Shown here in pieces: positions 9,988 to 18,616 of a DNA stretch of 64,000 bases. Position 1 is the first letter of the stretch. Each line of letters begins with the position of its first letter. The notes under the pieces were generated by a model. The model searched no databases. It was not told where the DNA came from and saw only the letters and a list, made by a program, of their open reading frames with translations. The stretch comes from Scytonema sp. UIC 10036 (GTDB taxonomy: Bacteria; Cyanobacteriota; Cyanobacteriia; Cyanobacteriales; Nostocaceae), in the NCBI RefSeq assembly GCF_009725235.1, contig NZ_WJFC01000031.1:25563-89562 (forward strand). The letters are read 5' to 3'. The translations under genes were made by a program, and so were the position numbers.

Positions 9988-10108
9988 CCTCGTTCCCAGC
10001 CTCAGGCTGGGAATGACTTACGGGAGGCTCCGCCTCCTGTGTCTCTACAAAGCGAGGCGGAGCCTCACTCTCGTTACCAGGCAGAGCCTGGTAACGAGAG
10101 TGAGGAGC
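9988..10108. repeat. Cluster of palindromic spacer repeats
   Basis: Successive hairpin-forming units share the CCCAGCCT..AGGCTGGG, GGAGGCTCCGCCTCC, GAGGCGGAGCCTC and TTACCAGGCAGAGCCTGGTAA patterns. They belong to the dispersed repeat family found at several places in this window and explain the apparent short reading frames here. Confidence 0.7.
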
Positions 10109-10116
10109 CTACCTAC

Positions 10117-11010
10117 TTATCCATTATGACTATTTTCAACTCCCATAATTGGAAGTAGGATTACAAATTCTGCTCCTTCTTCCAATCTTGAATTAACTTC
10201 AAGACTTCCTCTATGTTTTTCTAAAACAATTTGCCGTGCAATGGCTAGCCCCAAACCCGTTCCCTTACCAACAGCTTTAGTCGTAAATAAGTAGTCAAAA
10301 ATCCGTGGCTTCACATCTTCTGATATCCCTCTTCCATTATTTTTAATATTAATAAAAACTTGATTTTTATCGGGAAAGGCAGAGGGCAGGAGGCAGCTAT
10401 GAGTCACGGGAATTCTGGCTCCTGCAAGGCTGCCCGCGTGTGAAGGGAACAAGGGTTTAAGACCCCCATTGAACTCCTGTGAGCGTGGCTACCGTTTAGG
10501 AGGGGTCTGAATCCCCTTCTAAACGGAACATAGCTGCCATCTGCCATCAGCAAGGCTGCCTTCTTCAACCTCCTGAATAAAAGTTTTAACAGTAATACAA
10601 TTAGAAGTTTCTTTAATTTTTTCATAACTCAAACCAATATTTGAATCATCCAGAGCATCAATTGCATTTGCCAAAATATTCATAAAAACTTGATTTAATT
10701 GTCCTGGAAAAAATTTCACTTTTGGTAATTGACCGTAATTAGTTATCACCTGAATTACTGAGCGGGTTTCGTTAGCTTTCAGGCGATGTTTGAGGATTAA
10801 GAGAGCGCTATCAATACCATCATGAATGTTGAAGCTAACTTGATTTTCTGTATCTGCACGGGAAAAAGTTCGCAAACTATTTGATATATTTTTACTACGT
10901 TCTACACCCACTTGCATCGAATCTAAAAGTTTAGGTAAATCCGTTCGGATATAATCTAAATCAATTTCTTCCAGTTTAAATTCTATTTCTCGGATGTATT
11001 TGTCGGTGAA
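10117..11010 (-). pseudogene. Histidine kinase remnant, 5'-truncated and interrupted
   Basis: The minus frame resumes after a TGA near 11011 and encodes the stretch following an H-box of cyanobacterial sensor kinases (EIDLDYIRTDLPKLLDSM, then GVERSKNISNSLRTFSRAD) and the N-box (QLNQVFMNILANAIDALDD). It stops at 10519. The kinase continues in a second frame from about 10370 with NIKNNGRGISEDVKPRIFD, the G-boxes (GKGTGLGLAIARQI) and the end of the ATPase domain, up to the stop at 10117. The two pieces are separated by about 200 bp of foreign sequence. The sensor part and the phospho-accepting His segment are absent, so the gene is dead. Coding similarity is recognised by motif order only. Confidence 0.8.
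10371..10569. mobile_element. MITE-like insertion inside the kinase remnant
   Basis: About 200 bp separate the two kinase pieces. The ends are imperfect inverted repeats: GGCAGGAGGCAGCTATG at 10385-10401 faces CATAGCTGCCATCTGCC at 10529-10545, and both outer edges begin with GAAGGCAG or GAAAGGCAG. An inner hairpin (CCGTTTAGGAGGGG with CCCCTTCTAAACGG) occupies about 10491-10525. There is no transposase frame, as expected of a non-autonomous element. Exact boundaries are uncertain by several bases. Confidence 0.6.
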
Positions 11011-11186
11011 AAGGAAATAAGCTTTACATCATAGTATTCCCAAAAGTTGGGGGTATTATATCACATAAGACGGAAAATAGATAACAAAACCATGTAGCTC
11101 TAATCCTTTCTCTTAAAACCGTTTTGCTTACCTTTACCTTTTTCCCTTACCCTAAACAATAGTTTATGATTTGAGGAGCTTTGGGA

Positions 11187-11897
11187 ATGACCGCAGCAAC
11201 AGACCCCACCAAGTTGATGAAGCAAGAAGTCGGCAAAGCAGCAGCCGCTTTGGTAGAATCAGGTTCTATTGTTGGGTTGGGTACAGGGTCAACAACAGCA
11301 TACGCAATTCAGTTTTTAGGCGATCGCCTGAAATCTGGAGAAATCACAGATATAATTGGCGTCCCCACCTCATTTCAAGCAGAGGTGCTATCCAAACAGT
11401 TTGGTATTCCGCTAACCACTCTAGACGCTATCGATCGCATCGACATTGCCATTGATGGAGCAGATGAAGTCGATCCCCAAAAGAATTTAATCAAAGGTGG
11501 TGGTGCCGCCCACACTCGCGAAAAAGTCGTTGATTACCTGGCAAACCGATTCATTGTCGTAGTGGACGCTGGTAAATTGGTAGATCGATTGGGTTCGGTT
11601 TTTCCCGTACCAGTAGAAGTCATCCCAATGGCGATCGCACCTGTGACACGTGCAATTGAGAAATTGGGCGGCAAACCCGAACTCCGCATGGGTGTAAAAA
11701 AAGCAGGTCCAGTCATTACCGACCAAGGGAATATGGTGATAGATGTCAAGTTTGACGCGATCGACGACCCCGTTAACCTGGAAAAAACACTTAACAACAT
11801 TCCCGGAGTCTTAGAAAATGGAATTTTTGTTAATTGCGCCGATTTAGTGTTGATTGGTGAAGTAAAAGACGGTCAACCAATAGTTCGGCAATTGTAA
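11187..11897 (+). CDS. rpiA: Ribose-5-phosphate isomerase A
   Basis: The 236-residue protein has the RpiA signatures: phosphate loop [32 protein letters not shown] with the catalytic Asp/Glu pair, and the C-terminal [11 protein letters not shown]. It interconverts ribose 5-phosphate and ribulose 5-phosphate in the Calvin cycle and the pentose phosphate pathway. GAGGAG at 11173-11178 sits eight bases before the ATG at 11187, which is preferred over a TTG two codons upstream. It has no co-directional neighbour close by; dispersed repeats follow it. Confidence 0.96.
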   Translation: MTAATDPTKLMKQEVGKAAAALVESGSIVGLGTGSTTAYAIQFLGDRLKSGEITDIIGVPTSFQAEVLSKQFGIPLTTLDAIDRIDIAIDGADEVDPQKNLIKGGGAAHTREKVVDYLANRFIVVVDAGKLVDRLGSVFPVPVEVIPMAIAPVTRAIEKLGGKPELRMGVKKAGPVITDQGNMVIDVKFDAIDDPVNLEKTLNNIPGVLENGIFVNCADLVLIGEVKDGQPIVRQL

Positions 11898-12125
11898 TAG
11901 GTAGGGGGTAGGGGGTAGGGAGTAGGGGTGTATCTCGTTCCCAGGCTCTGCCTGGGAATGCCGTCCACGAGGCTCCGCCTGGGAATGCCGTCCACGAGGC
12001 TCCGCCTCGCACTTCCAGCTAAGTACAGGAGGCGGAGCCTCCAATGAATGCATTCCCATGCAGAGCATGGGAACGAGGGAAGCACGAAAATCGCTTTTCC
12101 CTACCCCCTATCCCCTACCCCTATC
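11898..12125. repeat. Repeat-filled spacer after rpiA
   Basis: The spacer opens with GTAGGG-type tandem units and closes with the CCCTAC/CCCTATC complement, giving a long inverted arrangement. Between these are nested palindromes: a pair of identical ATGCCGTCCACGAGGCTCCG units and GGAGGCGGAGCCTCC. Minus-strand frames through it (Glu/Pro/Arg-rich) are repeat artefacts, not genes. Confidence 0.7.
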
Positions 12126-12172
12126 CCCTAGTTAAATTTAATCTTGTCTATAGGTATTATATTTAGCATCCA

Positions 12173-12373
12173 TTAACCACATTTTTTCGAGAAGACTCTT
12201 CGCCGACGAAGAACAACAGTACGATATCTTTTATAAGTTGTCATTCCCAATAGTAGAACTATAGGTAAAGAAATAATAAAAAAGCCTATAAGATTGAGAG
12301 TATAGGCATCAGCAGCACCCTTAGAATAAGTATTCACATTTGTGGTTGGCTGAGTGCTGATGTGATGTGGCAT
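12173..12373 (-). CDS. Small single-pass membrane protein, unknown function
   Basis: The 66-residue protein has one hydrophobic segment, LNLIGFFIISLPIVLLLGM (about residues 26-44), after a polar N-terminus and before a strongly basic tail (YKRYRTVVLRRRRVF). The ATG at 12373 is preceded by GGAGGT with four bases spacing, one of the best ribosome binding sites in the window, which argues for a real gene. The basic tail suggests a cytoplasmic C-terminus. I do not recognise a family. The nearby genes (rpiA, aldo/keto reductase) give no functional hint. Confidence 0.6.
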   Translation of the reverse strand: MPHHISTQPTTNVNTYSKGAADAYTLNLIGFFIISLPIVLLLGMTTYKRYRTVVLRRRRVFSKKCG

Positions 12374-12697
12374 TGATACCTCCGGAGATTTTTTAGTGGG
12401 ACTAACCGAGACTTCACAGAGAACGTTTCATTTTACGCAATACTCCGATAAATTTCCGGGTACATTGCCAAATTCAAGCTCTTTCCCTTTGTGCTGTCAT
12501 GGTCTTACTGCTTTTATACAGATAAGTCAAGATAGTACAAATACTTAAAATGGAGCTAAGTCTTGTATTTTTTGTCGCAGTATGGTATGTAAAAAATGAA
12601 ATCCATTCTTTACACGGACAGAATATTTGAGATGGACTAACGTTTTAACATACAACCAAAAATCCAAAATCCAAAATCTAAAATTTAACGTCTAATC
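12374..12697. other. Spacer upstream of the aldo/keto reductase gene
   Basis: 324 bases without a gene. The last part (about 12655-12685) contains the AATCCAAAATCCAAAATCTA repeat that also occurs, as an inverted pair, at 61815-61900. The left part should hold the promoter of the small minus-strand membrane protein. Confidence 0.5.
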
Positions 12698-13879
12698 ATG
12701 CTTTACAGACGATTTGGGCGCACAGAATTAAAAATGCCAGTTTTTTCCTGCGGTGGCATGAGATATCAGTATAAATGGCAGGATGTACCACAGTGGCAAA
12801 TCCCTCGCGATAACCAGGAAAATCTAGAAGCGACGATTCGACGGGCAGTAGAATTAGGAATTAATCATATTGAAACCGCCCGTGGTTATGGTAGTTCTGA
12901 AATGCAGTTGGGAAAAATCTTGCCAACTTTTGAGCGCGAACAGTTGATTGTTCAAACCAAAGTCAGCCCGAAAGCTAATGTTAAAGAATTTCAACGAGAT
13001 TTTGAAAAATCGCTAAAAAATCTTCGCTTGGATTATGTTGATTTACTAGCAATACACGGTATCAATAATGCGGAATTATTGAATGATAGCATTCGTCCTG
13101 GTGGTTGCTTGGAGTTCGTGCGTAAACTTCAAGCACAAGGAAAAGTGAAATTTATTGGTTTTTCTACACATGGTGCCACAGACATTATTATTCAAACAAT
13201 AAATACAAACCAGTTTGATTATGTCAACTTACATTGGTATTATATTAATCAAACCAACTGGGCTGCTATTGAAGCTGCAACCCGCCTCGATCTGGGCGTA
13301 TTTATTATTAGCCCATCGAATAAAGGAGGGATGTTATATGAACCGCCACAAAAACTTGTAGAACTTTGTAAGCCTTTAAGCCCAATGGTTTTTAACGATT
13401 TATTTTGTTTAAGCGATTCTCAAGTTCATACATTAAGCCTGGGTGCAGCTAAACCACAAGATTTTGACGAACACTTGAAAACATTAGATTTACTAGACAA
13501 CGCATCAGAAATTTTGCCACCTATTTTGGCTAGGTTGGAAGAACAAGCAATAGCGGTTTTGGGAGAAGATTGGGTCAAAACCTGGCATATTAATTTACCA
13601 ACCTATGAGAAAACCCCTGGTTATGTGAACATTCCAGTGATTTTGTGGTTGAGAAATTTAGCTTTGGCATACGATATGCTGGACTATGCCAAAATGCGTT
13701 ACAACCTGCTTGGCAATGGGGACCATTGGTTTCCTGGTACTCAAGCAGACAAAATACGTCAATTAGACTTGCAGGAATGTCTCAGTCGCAGTCCTCATGC
13801 AGAGAAAATTCCTCGCTTTTTAGTAGAAGCACATCAGATGTTAGCAGGTGAAGCAAGACAGCGATTGTCACAAAGTTAG
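12698..13879 (+). CDS. Aldo/keto reductase family oxidoreductase
   Basis: The 393-residue protein opens with LYRRFGRTELKMPVFSCGG, then shows the aldo/keto reductase barrel motifs NHIETARGYGSSE (catalytic Asp position changed to Glu, Tyr kept), VQTKVSP (Lys) and LLAIHGINN (His), and VKFIGFSTH. These enzymes reduce carbonyl groups with NADPH. Larger members of this subgroup often end in a CxxCxxxCP ferredoxin-like cluster; here the corresponding region (FDLQECLSRSPHAEKI-like, residues ~360-375) has a single Cys, so no Fe-S cluster is expected. No Shine-Dalgarno sequence is visible before the ATG. The substrate is unknown. Confidence 0.9.
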   Translation: MLYRRFGRTELKMPVFSCGGMRYQYKWQDVPQWQIPRDNQENLEATIRRAVELGINHIETARGYGSSEMQLGKILPTFEREQLIVQTKVSPKANVKEFQRDFEKSLKNLRLDYVDLLAIHGINNAELLNDSIRPGGCLEFVRKLQAQGKVKFIGFSTHGATDIIIQTINTNQFDYVNLHWYYINQTNWAAIEAATRLDLGVFIISPSNKGGMLYEPPQKLVELCKPLSPMVFNDLFCLSDSQVHTLSLGAAKPQDFDEHLKTLDLLDNASEILPPILARLEEQAIAVLGEDWVKTWHINLPTYEKTPGYVNIPVILWLRNLALAYDMLDYAKMRYNLLGNGDHWFPGTQADKIRQLDLQECLSRSPHAEKIPRFLVEAHQMLAGEARQRLSQS

Positions 13880-14000
13880 ATAGTGGTTAGTTGTTAGTTG
13901 TTAGTTGTTAGTTGTTAGTTGTTAGTTGTTAGTGTTCAGGTGGTCACTGGTTACTGGTCAGGTGGTCAGGTGGTCATTGGTCACTGGTCAGTGGGAAAAT
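13880..14000. repeat. Short tandem repeats between the reductase and sodA
   Basis: About six copies of the heptamer GTTAGTT/TTAGTTG (13886-13931) are followed by GGTCACTGGT/CAGGTGGTCA-type units to about 13995. These are the short tandemly repeated repetitive sequences common in filamentous cyanobacteria. The absence of unique spacers rules out CRISPR. Confidence 0.8.
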
Positions 14001-14040
14001 AAGGACTGCTCAATGAAAACATTCGTCGCAGTAAAGTTTT

Positions 14041-14784
14041 ATGAGTGTTAATCGTCGTCATTTCTTGTTTTTACTAGGGTCTGGTGCTGGGGTTTTGGCG
14101 TTAGATGCTGGTACTTTTGCACAAAACACTCCCAGAGGAAACCAGCCTAGTTCTAATGTACCAGGTGCTATTCAACTACCACCACTACCTTACGCGTACA
14201 ATGCGTTGGAGCCTCATATCGATGCAAAAACAATGCAGTTTCATCACGATAAACACCATGCGACTTATGTAAAAAACTTGAATGCGGCATTTAGCAAACA
14301 TCCAGAACTTAAGGGGAAAAGTGTTGCAGCCCTTCTGAGCAACTTAAACAATGTACCAGAAGATATTCGCACAACGGTACGTAATAATGGTGGCGGTCAC
14401 GTGAATCATGCGATGTTTTGGAGAATTATGAAGCCAAAAGGTGGTGGAGAACCTACAGGTGCGATCGCATCCGCTATCACAGAAAATTTTGGCAGTTTCG
14501 CAAGTTTTAAAAAGCAGTTTAATGAAGCTGGCGGCGCTCGTTTTGGCAGTGGTTGGGTTTGGCTAGTTCGTACTAAAAATGGTAACCTTGCTGTGATGAC
14601 CACACCCAATCAAGATAGTCCCATAGTTGAAGGAAACTACCCAATTATGGGTAATGACATATGGGAACATGCATATTACCTCAAGTATCAAAATCGTCGT
14701 GCTGATTATTTAAATGCATGGTGGAACGTCTTGAACTGGGATGAGATTAACAAGCGTTTTGCTGCATCCAGTAAAAGGCAGTAG
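14041..14784 (+). CDS. sodA: Exported manganese-type superoxide dismutase
   Basis: The 247-residue protein begins with a twin-arginine signal, [15 protein letters not shown], followed by a hydrophobic stretch and a cleavage region near AQN; export to the periplasm or thylakoid lumen in folded form is therefore likely. The mature part is a full Fe/Mn-SOD: metal ligands in [23 protein letters not shown], and [13 protein letters not shown]. Manganese-type features are GGGHVNH and the Gln of [12 protein letters not shown]. It disproportionates superoxide. Some cyanobacteria have such membrane or lumen-facing Mn-SODs besides a cytosolic Fe-SOD. No strong ribosome binding site precedes the ATG. Confidence 0.93.
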   Translation: MSVNRRHFLFLLGSGAGVLALDAGTFAQNTPRGNQPSSNVPGAIQLPPLPYAYNALEPHIDAKTMQFHHDKHHATYVKNLNAAFSKHPELKGKSVAALLSNLNNVPEDIRTTVRNNGGGHVNHAMFWRIMKPKGGGEPTGAIASAITENFGSFASFKKQFNEAGGARFGSGWVWLVRTKNGNLAVMTTPNQDSPIVEGNYPIMGNDIWEHAYYLKYQNRRADYLNAWWNVLNWDEINKRFAASSKRQ

Positions 14785-14814
14785 GGGACTCACGATCCTC
14801 ATTTCATCCTGAAA

Positions 14815-14832
14815 GGGGAACTCAAGTTCCCC
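14815..14832 (+). terminator. Hairpin downstream of sodA
   Basis: GGGGAACT-CA-AGTTCCCC forms a perfect 8-bp stem 30 bases after the sodA stop and is followed by ACTTACTTTTT, consistent with a Rho-independent terminator although the T-run is offset. Confidence 0.55.
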
Positions 14833-15275
14833 ACTTACTTTTTCAACTTTTTTCCTAGTAGTTTAGGAGTCATTTTTTCTGGAATACCTTCTATCCTGCC
14901 TTCCGCACCCCAACGCTCGCAAACGGTAATTACTGAGTGAAATCTCCAAAAGAAGAGTAAAACTATACGATTTTTCTGATAGAAACAGGCGAGAAAGCGT
15001 GAAAACTGGGATATGAGACATCCAAGTCATTCTCAATTATTAGCAATAAGACGGTAAGCGGTGCTAACGCTAACCCCAAATCCTCAAACGTTCAAATTCG
15101 TAGTGTGACACTTTAGGGCTAGCTGCGGTACGGAAGGTAGGATCTATCTCCTCCACTCCATAATATGCACTATCTCTAACAAATAACTGTTATTTCTCAG
15201 TAAGCAACTGTGCTTTATTAGACTATATCTACACTGTTCTATCGTTTGGCGATTGGCAATTGTTGACAATCACTG
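14833..15275. other. Spacer between sodA and the toxin/export island
   Basis: No gene is supported in these 440 bases. The spacer separates the convergent sodA from the last remnant of the minus-strand island. Confidence 0.5.
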
Positions 15276-15383
15276 CTACCGCACAGTCTTGAGGCTCTCC
15301 ACACTGGAGCTAAACATATCAGTAAAAATGCTCATGACGGTGCGCTCCCTAATCTTAATATTGGTACTCACCGACATCCCGGT
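15276..15383 (-). pseudogene. C-terminal tail of an HlyD-type membrane fusion protein
   Basis: Read on the minus strand in the frame shifted from the truncated ABC gene, this segment encodes GMSVSTNIKIRERTVMSIFT followed by DMFSSSVESLKTVR and TAG. That is the typical end of the HlyD-family periplasmic adaptor linked to peptidase-containing ABC exporters in cyanobacteria. Only about the last 35 codons remain. They are joined directly to the middle of the ABC gene, so one deletion removed the ABC nucleotide-binding domain and most of HlyD. Family assignment is from remembered motif similarity. Confidence 0.65.
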
Positions 15384-16848
15384 TGGTTCTTAGCCAAGTG
15401 ATAACGCCTTCCACCACAGCCATTGCTATCAATAGAAATCCCAACACATGGAGGGTATTAACACCGTTTTGGATAATAACTTTATCAATAATGACTTGGG
15501 TAATGAGGGGGTTAGCCAATCCCAAGAGTTGTACAAACAAGGAAGCAATAAAAACTTCGATAAGTACTGTACGATGCTTTTTGATAGCAGGAAGAAACCA
15601 ACTCAAACCAAAGCGACTTTTGGGCGTTTCTTTTGTAGGTTGCAGCAGTAGTACTTGACCTTCTTCCCCCCAAATATCGGCAAATGCTGTGGGGTTTAAA
15701 CGTCTGATGCCCTGTTCTGGTATTGCCAAAACCAATTCTTTGGAAGTAGCTTTGTAGAGAATGGCGAAACTGTCCTGCCAGGGGAGGAGTGCTGGTACTG
15801 GTAGGCGAGGGACACTGAGTGCTGGAACTTGTACCAGTTGGGAGGTGAGCCCCATCAGTTCGGAGAGCGCACCGCACAGTTGAATGGAAATGCCACCCGT
15901 GCGCTGAAAGTTGTTAACCAAGGCGCGTTTGATGACATCTCGCTTGAACGGCATTCCCCAGTACTGAGCTAGCATTTGGAAGCAGGCGACGGACGCATCC
16001 ACCGGACCTCTGCCACGAACGTGAGGGTATTTGACCGATTGGGGGCTTGGTTCTTCTGGTTCCTCCGGACGTTCTGAAGCGTAGGGTGCATCTTGCCACA
16101 AGGAAGAGGGGGAGAGGGCGGGAGAGTGGAGGGAGGAGGAAACAGTGTCCCCTGATATTGTTAGTTCCCGCAAACCAATGAGACGAACTGGTTTGTCAGC
16201 TTCTACTTTAATGTATGCTTGTGGGTCATGGGAGTTTAGGCTACAGCCTACAGCATAATTGGAACTACCGCCACTCACTAGCCACAGGAAATTGGGGTCT
16301 AGTTGTTGAAGTGGCGTTGTGCCTGAGGGCAAGTTGAGGACAGTAGCTGATGCGTGATGCTGAATTGCCAGTTCTTTAAGATTGGCATTCCCCTTAGCCC
16401 TTCTTTCTAGTTCTGCACCCAAGAGGTCATACACTTCAATTAGGGAACAGTGATTGCTATATGCGTCTCTTATCGCTGGTTCGAGTTCTAAAAGTTCTCG
16501 AAAATCGGTTGCACTTAGGGTAAGACAGAGGGTTTCACTTGATGCGATCGCAGTTTCACTTGCAACACCCCTCACTAAGCTTGCAGCGCCTAAGAGTGCT
16601 CCTGATTTCAACGATTGCAGTGTTTCTGGAACTTTGGCTCCGGGTGCGTAACCGATAAGACGCGCTCCACCTGAGTAGATAATGACAATTTTATCGGGCA
16701 TGGTTTCTCGTACAAAGATGGCTTGCCCCATGCGATAGCGTAGTGGTTGGAGTTTAGAGGCAATGCGTTCAACACTCCTGACATCCAGCTGGTTGAAGGG
16801 GTGGTATTGAGCGAGAAAATCAATAATAGTGGTAGTGCTGGATGTCAT
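15355..16848 (-). pseudogene. Truncated CNBD + C39-like peptidase + ABC exporter (copy 1)
   Basis: The 497-residue frame has an N-terminal cyclic-nucleotide-binding-like domain (IIDFLAQYHPFNQLDVRSVE to about residue 130), a linker, a C39-peptidase-like domain with a degenerate catalytic region (VDASVACFQMLAQYWG, about residue 285), and then the start of an ABC membrane domain (SWFLPAIKKHRTVLIEVFIA, IIDKVIIQNGVNTLHVLG). It stops abruptly after VEGVITWLRT. Full proteins of this type are about 1,000 residues with an ATPase domain, absent here. The ATG overlaps the TGA of the PpiC gene (ATGA), so the genes were translationally coupled. The intact ancestor would have exported the large RHS proteins of this island by a type I route. 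Confidence 0.82.
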
Positions 16849-17601
16849 CTTGTGAGGAGAACTGGGGTAGGTGTATCGTTAAGAATAGTTGGTTGGGCAT
16901 TGCGAATGGCTTCTGCAAGCATTGTCTCAAACATCTGATTGAGCAGAAACGCACGCATGGCATCATCTAACTGGGCGCTGATAAATTTCTCCAATCGTAG
17001 GATAACTACCCATTCTCCTAACTTGGTTGGTGGTAGCAGTTCTCCCGGTTGGGAGGTGGAAAGCAATTTGGCGATGGTAGGATGGGGTTGTGACAGGGGA
17101 ACCGGACCTAGCAATCCTCCTGTTTGTGCTTCTGCACCTTGCGAGTATTCAAGAGCACATTCAGCGAAGGTCTGTTCTCCTGCTAGTATGCGAAAGAACA
17201 GTTCTTGAGCAACTTCCATGGAAGGAGTGCGGATGAGGGAATAGACAACTTTGTCTAATTGGGATTTATTATTGAGAAATATAGATTCAATCTTCGCTCC
17301 CCATGTGGCAATTTTGAATTTCTCAATCCTGAGTTCTTTTGTTGCTAGTGCTTCTAGTTGCTCGGTTGTCATCCCATAAGCTAGCAACCACGTTTGAAGT
17401 AGGTCAGGTGTGGTAATTTGGTTCTTCTGGTAGAACTGCTCTTGGGCGCTCTTTTTCTCTTCCACAGTCAGTGTAACAGGAGCAATAGCAGAGTCGATTA
17501 TCATGGAGCCATAACTGGGGTAGCATTTGGTACTCAGCTAGCAGGCGAAAAACCTCTGCTTCTGTAATTGTGCGATTCCCAAATTGGAGAATTTGAGCCA
17601 T
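16845..17601 (-). pseudogene. PpiC-type peptidyl-prolyl isomerase (copy 1), frameshifted
   Basis: The gene begins at an ATG at 17601 (MAQILQFGNRTITEAEVF) and breaks after about 32 codons: compared with the otherwise near-identical copy at 22960-23718, two bases are missing near 17507 (GGAGCCATAAC here, GGAGCGACATAAC there). The rest of the protein continues in another frame from the ATG at 17504, with the parvulin-like part FRILAGEQTFAECALEYSQG and GGLLGPVPLSQPHP. PpiC-like foldases of this form accompany cyanobacterial peptidase-ABC exporters. Restart at 17504 could give a shortened protein, but the N-terminal helix region would be lost. Confidence 0.8.
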
Positions 17602-17619
17602 AGAGAGTTTGGGTAGATG

Positions 17620-17752
17620 ACAGAGTGGGAGGATGAGGTGGTGAGGGGGTGAGGTAGTGAGGTGGTGAGGTGGTGAGGTGATGGGGTGGTAAAATTCTCC
17701 CCATCTCCCCATCTCCCCATCTCCTCATCTCCCCATCTCCTCATCTCCTAAA
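17620..17752. repeat. GGTGAGG and CCCCATCT tandem repeats upstream of ppiC copy 1
   Basis: A run of GGTGAGGTGGTGAGG-like units on the plus strand is followed by four or more CCCCATCT/CCTCATCT units. The same two-part arrangement, with different unit numbers, precedes copy 2 (about 23745-23845). Both lie in the region between promoter and ppiC start. Confidence 0.75.
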
Positions 17753-18054
17753 CCTTTCACCAAATAGCAAGAGGGAGTGTTGTTTTTGGTACAAACTCCC
17801 AATTGCATGATGGCTTGTTGGTTATCTATATCACAATGATAAGTACACGGAATTTGGTTGTAAAGTTGGCAATTGAATGCGTGAAAATACTAAGTGGCTG
17901 CTCTATGAGTTGACAATGGGGATGTGGAAAGGCTACTGTACTAATCTGGAGTGAACTTTCGGGTTTGTCTATCCCAAAATGTAAATACACAGAGAGTTTT
18001 GAGCAAGCGCGTACAAAAATCCCACGCAGGGCACGGTGATCCAATGTAATTATT

Positions 18055-18116
18055 CACTCCCCCCCCTGCAAAATCCTCGAAACCCCTGATTTATCGTTGA
18101 GAGGTAGGGGGGAGTG
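18055..18116. repeat. Inverted repeat after the immunity-like gene
   Basis: CACTCCCCCC at 18055-18064 pairs with GGGGGGAGTG at 18107-18116 around a 42-base loop. It lies downstream of the minus-strand gene ending at 18199 and could mark its transcript end, though no clear T-run follows. Homology with the region upstream of export copy 2 ends to the left of this, at about 17900. Confidence 0.45.
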
Positions 18117-18198
18117 TGAAAGGTTACATCCAATGGATCCAATTACCTACAAGTACCAAAAAATATCACCCGGAAGATAACTTGTCTGGTTACATTCG

Positions 18199-18594
18199 CT
18201 ACTTTTCCTCTATATTGTTACGGTTCTGATTTTTTTCAAAATATCTGGATAGGAAATCTACGATCCATTTCCCCAGAGTCATGTCTTTAGATGTCCAGTT
18301 AGGAACTTGCTCTTCATCAATTCCAGCACCTAAAGTTTCTTCAAGAGATAATACAAGCTCTAGCATATCCCACCCAGGAGTTGGCAAGTTTATTAAGTGT
18401 CTAAAGCTATCATCTGGATACAACTTCTCAGGAGATAGTCGATAAGCTTTGCCTAATTCTGTTCGGCAACACTTCACTGTTTTTCTCGCCACCTCACCTG
18501 ACAATTGCAGCCTGTGGAGAAATTCCTCATCGCTCATACCAGAACGCTGCAAAATCTCATCTAGCTTTTTAGATTGATTAAACCAAAAGTGCAT
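18199..18594 (-). CDS. ACP-fold-like small protein, putative immunity for RHS tip 2
   Basis: About 131 residues from the ATG at 18594, which has a strong AGGGAGGAG four to five bases upstream; an earlier in-frame ATG at 18645 lies inside the RHS gene. The N-terminal ~50 residues are helical. The C-terminal half (LSPEKLYPDDSFRHL, then WDMLELVLSLEETLGAG and TLGKWIVDFL) has the helix pattern of acyl-carrier-like proteins of the DUF1493 sort, but no DSL serine for a phosphopantetheine arm. It begins 22 bases after the stop of a truncated RHS gene, the usual place of an immunity gene. The role is inferred from position. Confidence 0.6.
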   Translation of the reverse strand: MHFWFNQSKKLDEILQRSGMSDEEFLHRLQLSGEVARKTVKCCRTELGKAYRLSPEKLYPDDSFRHLINLPTPGWDMLELVLSLEETLGAGIDEEQVPNWTSKDMTLGKWIVDFLSRYFEKNQNRNNIEEK

Positions 18595-18616
18595 AAACTC
18601 CTCCCTTGAGTTCTCT

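Noticed and set aside
11830..12085. Overlapping minus-strand frames with EPRGRHSQAE-like repeats
   Set aside because: They arise from palindromic spacer repeats and have no start signals.
13880..14000. CRISPR-like regular repeats
   Set aside because: Units are seven to fifteen bases, directly adjacent, with no unique spacers; no cas genes nearby. The same holds for 60910-61025, 63516-63618 and 63921-64000.
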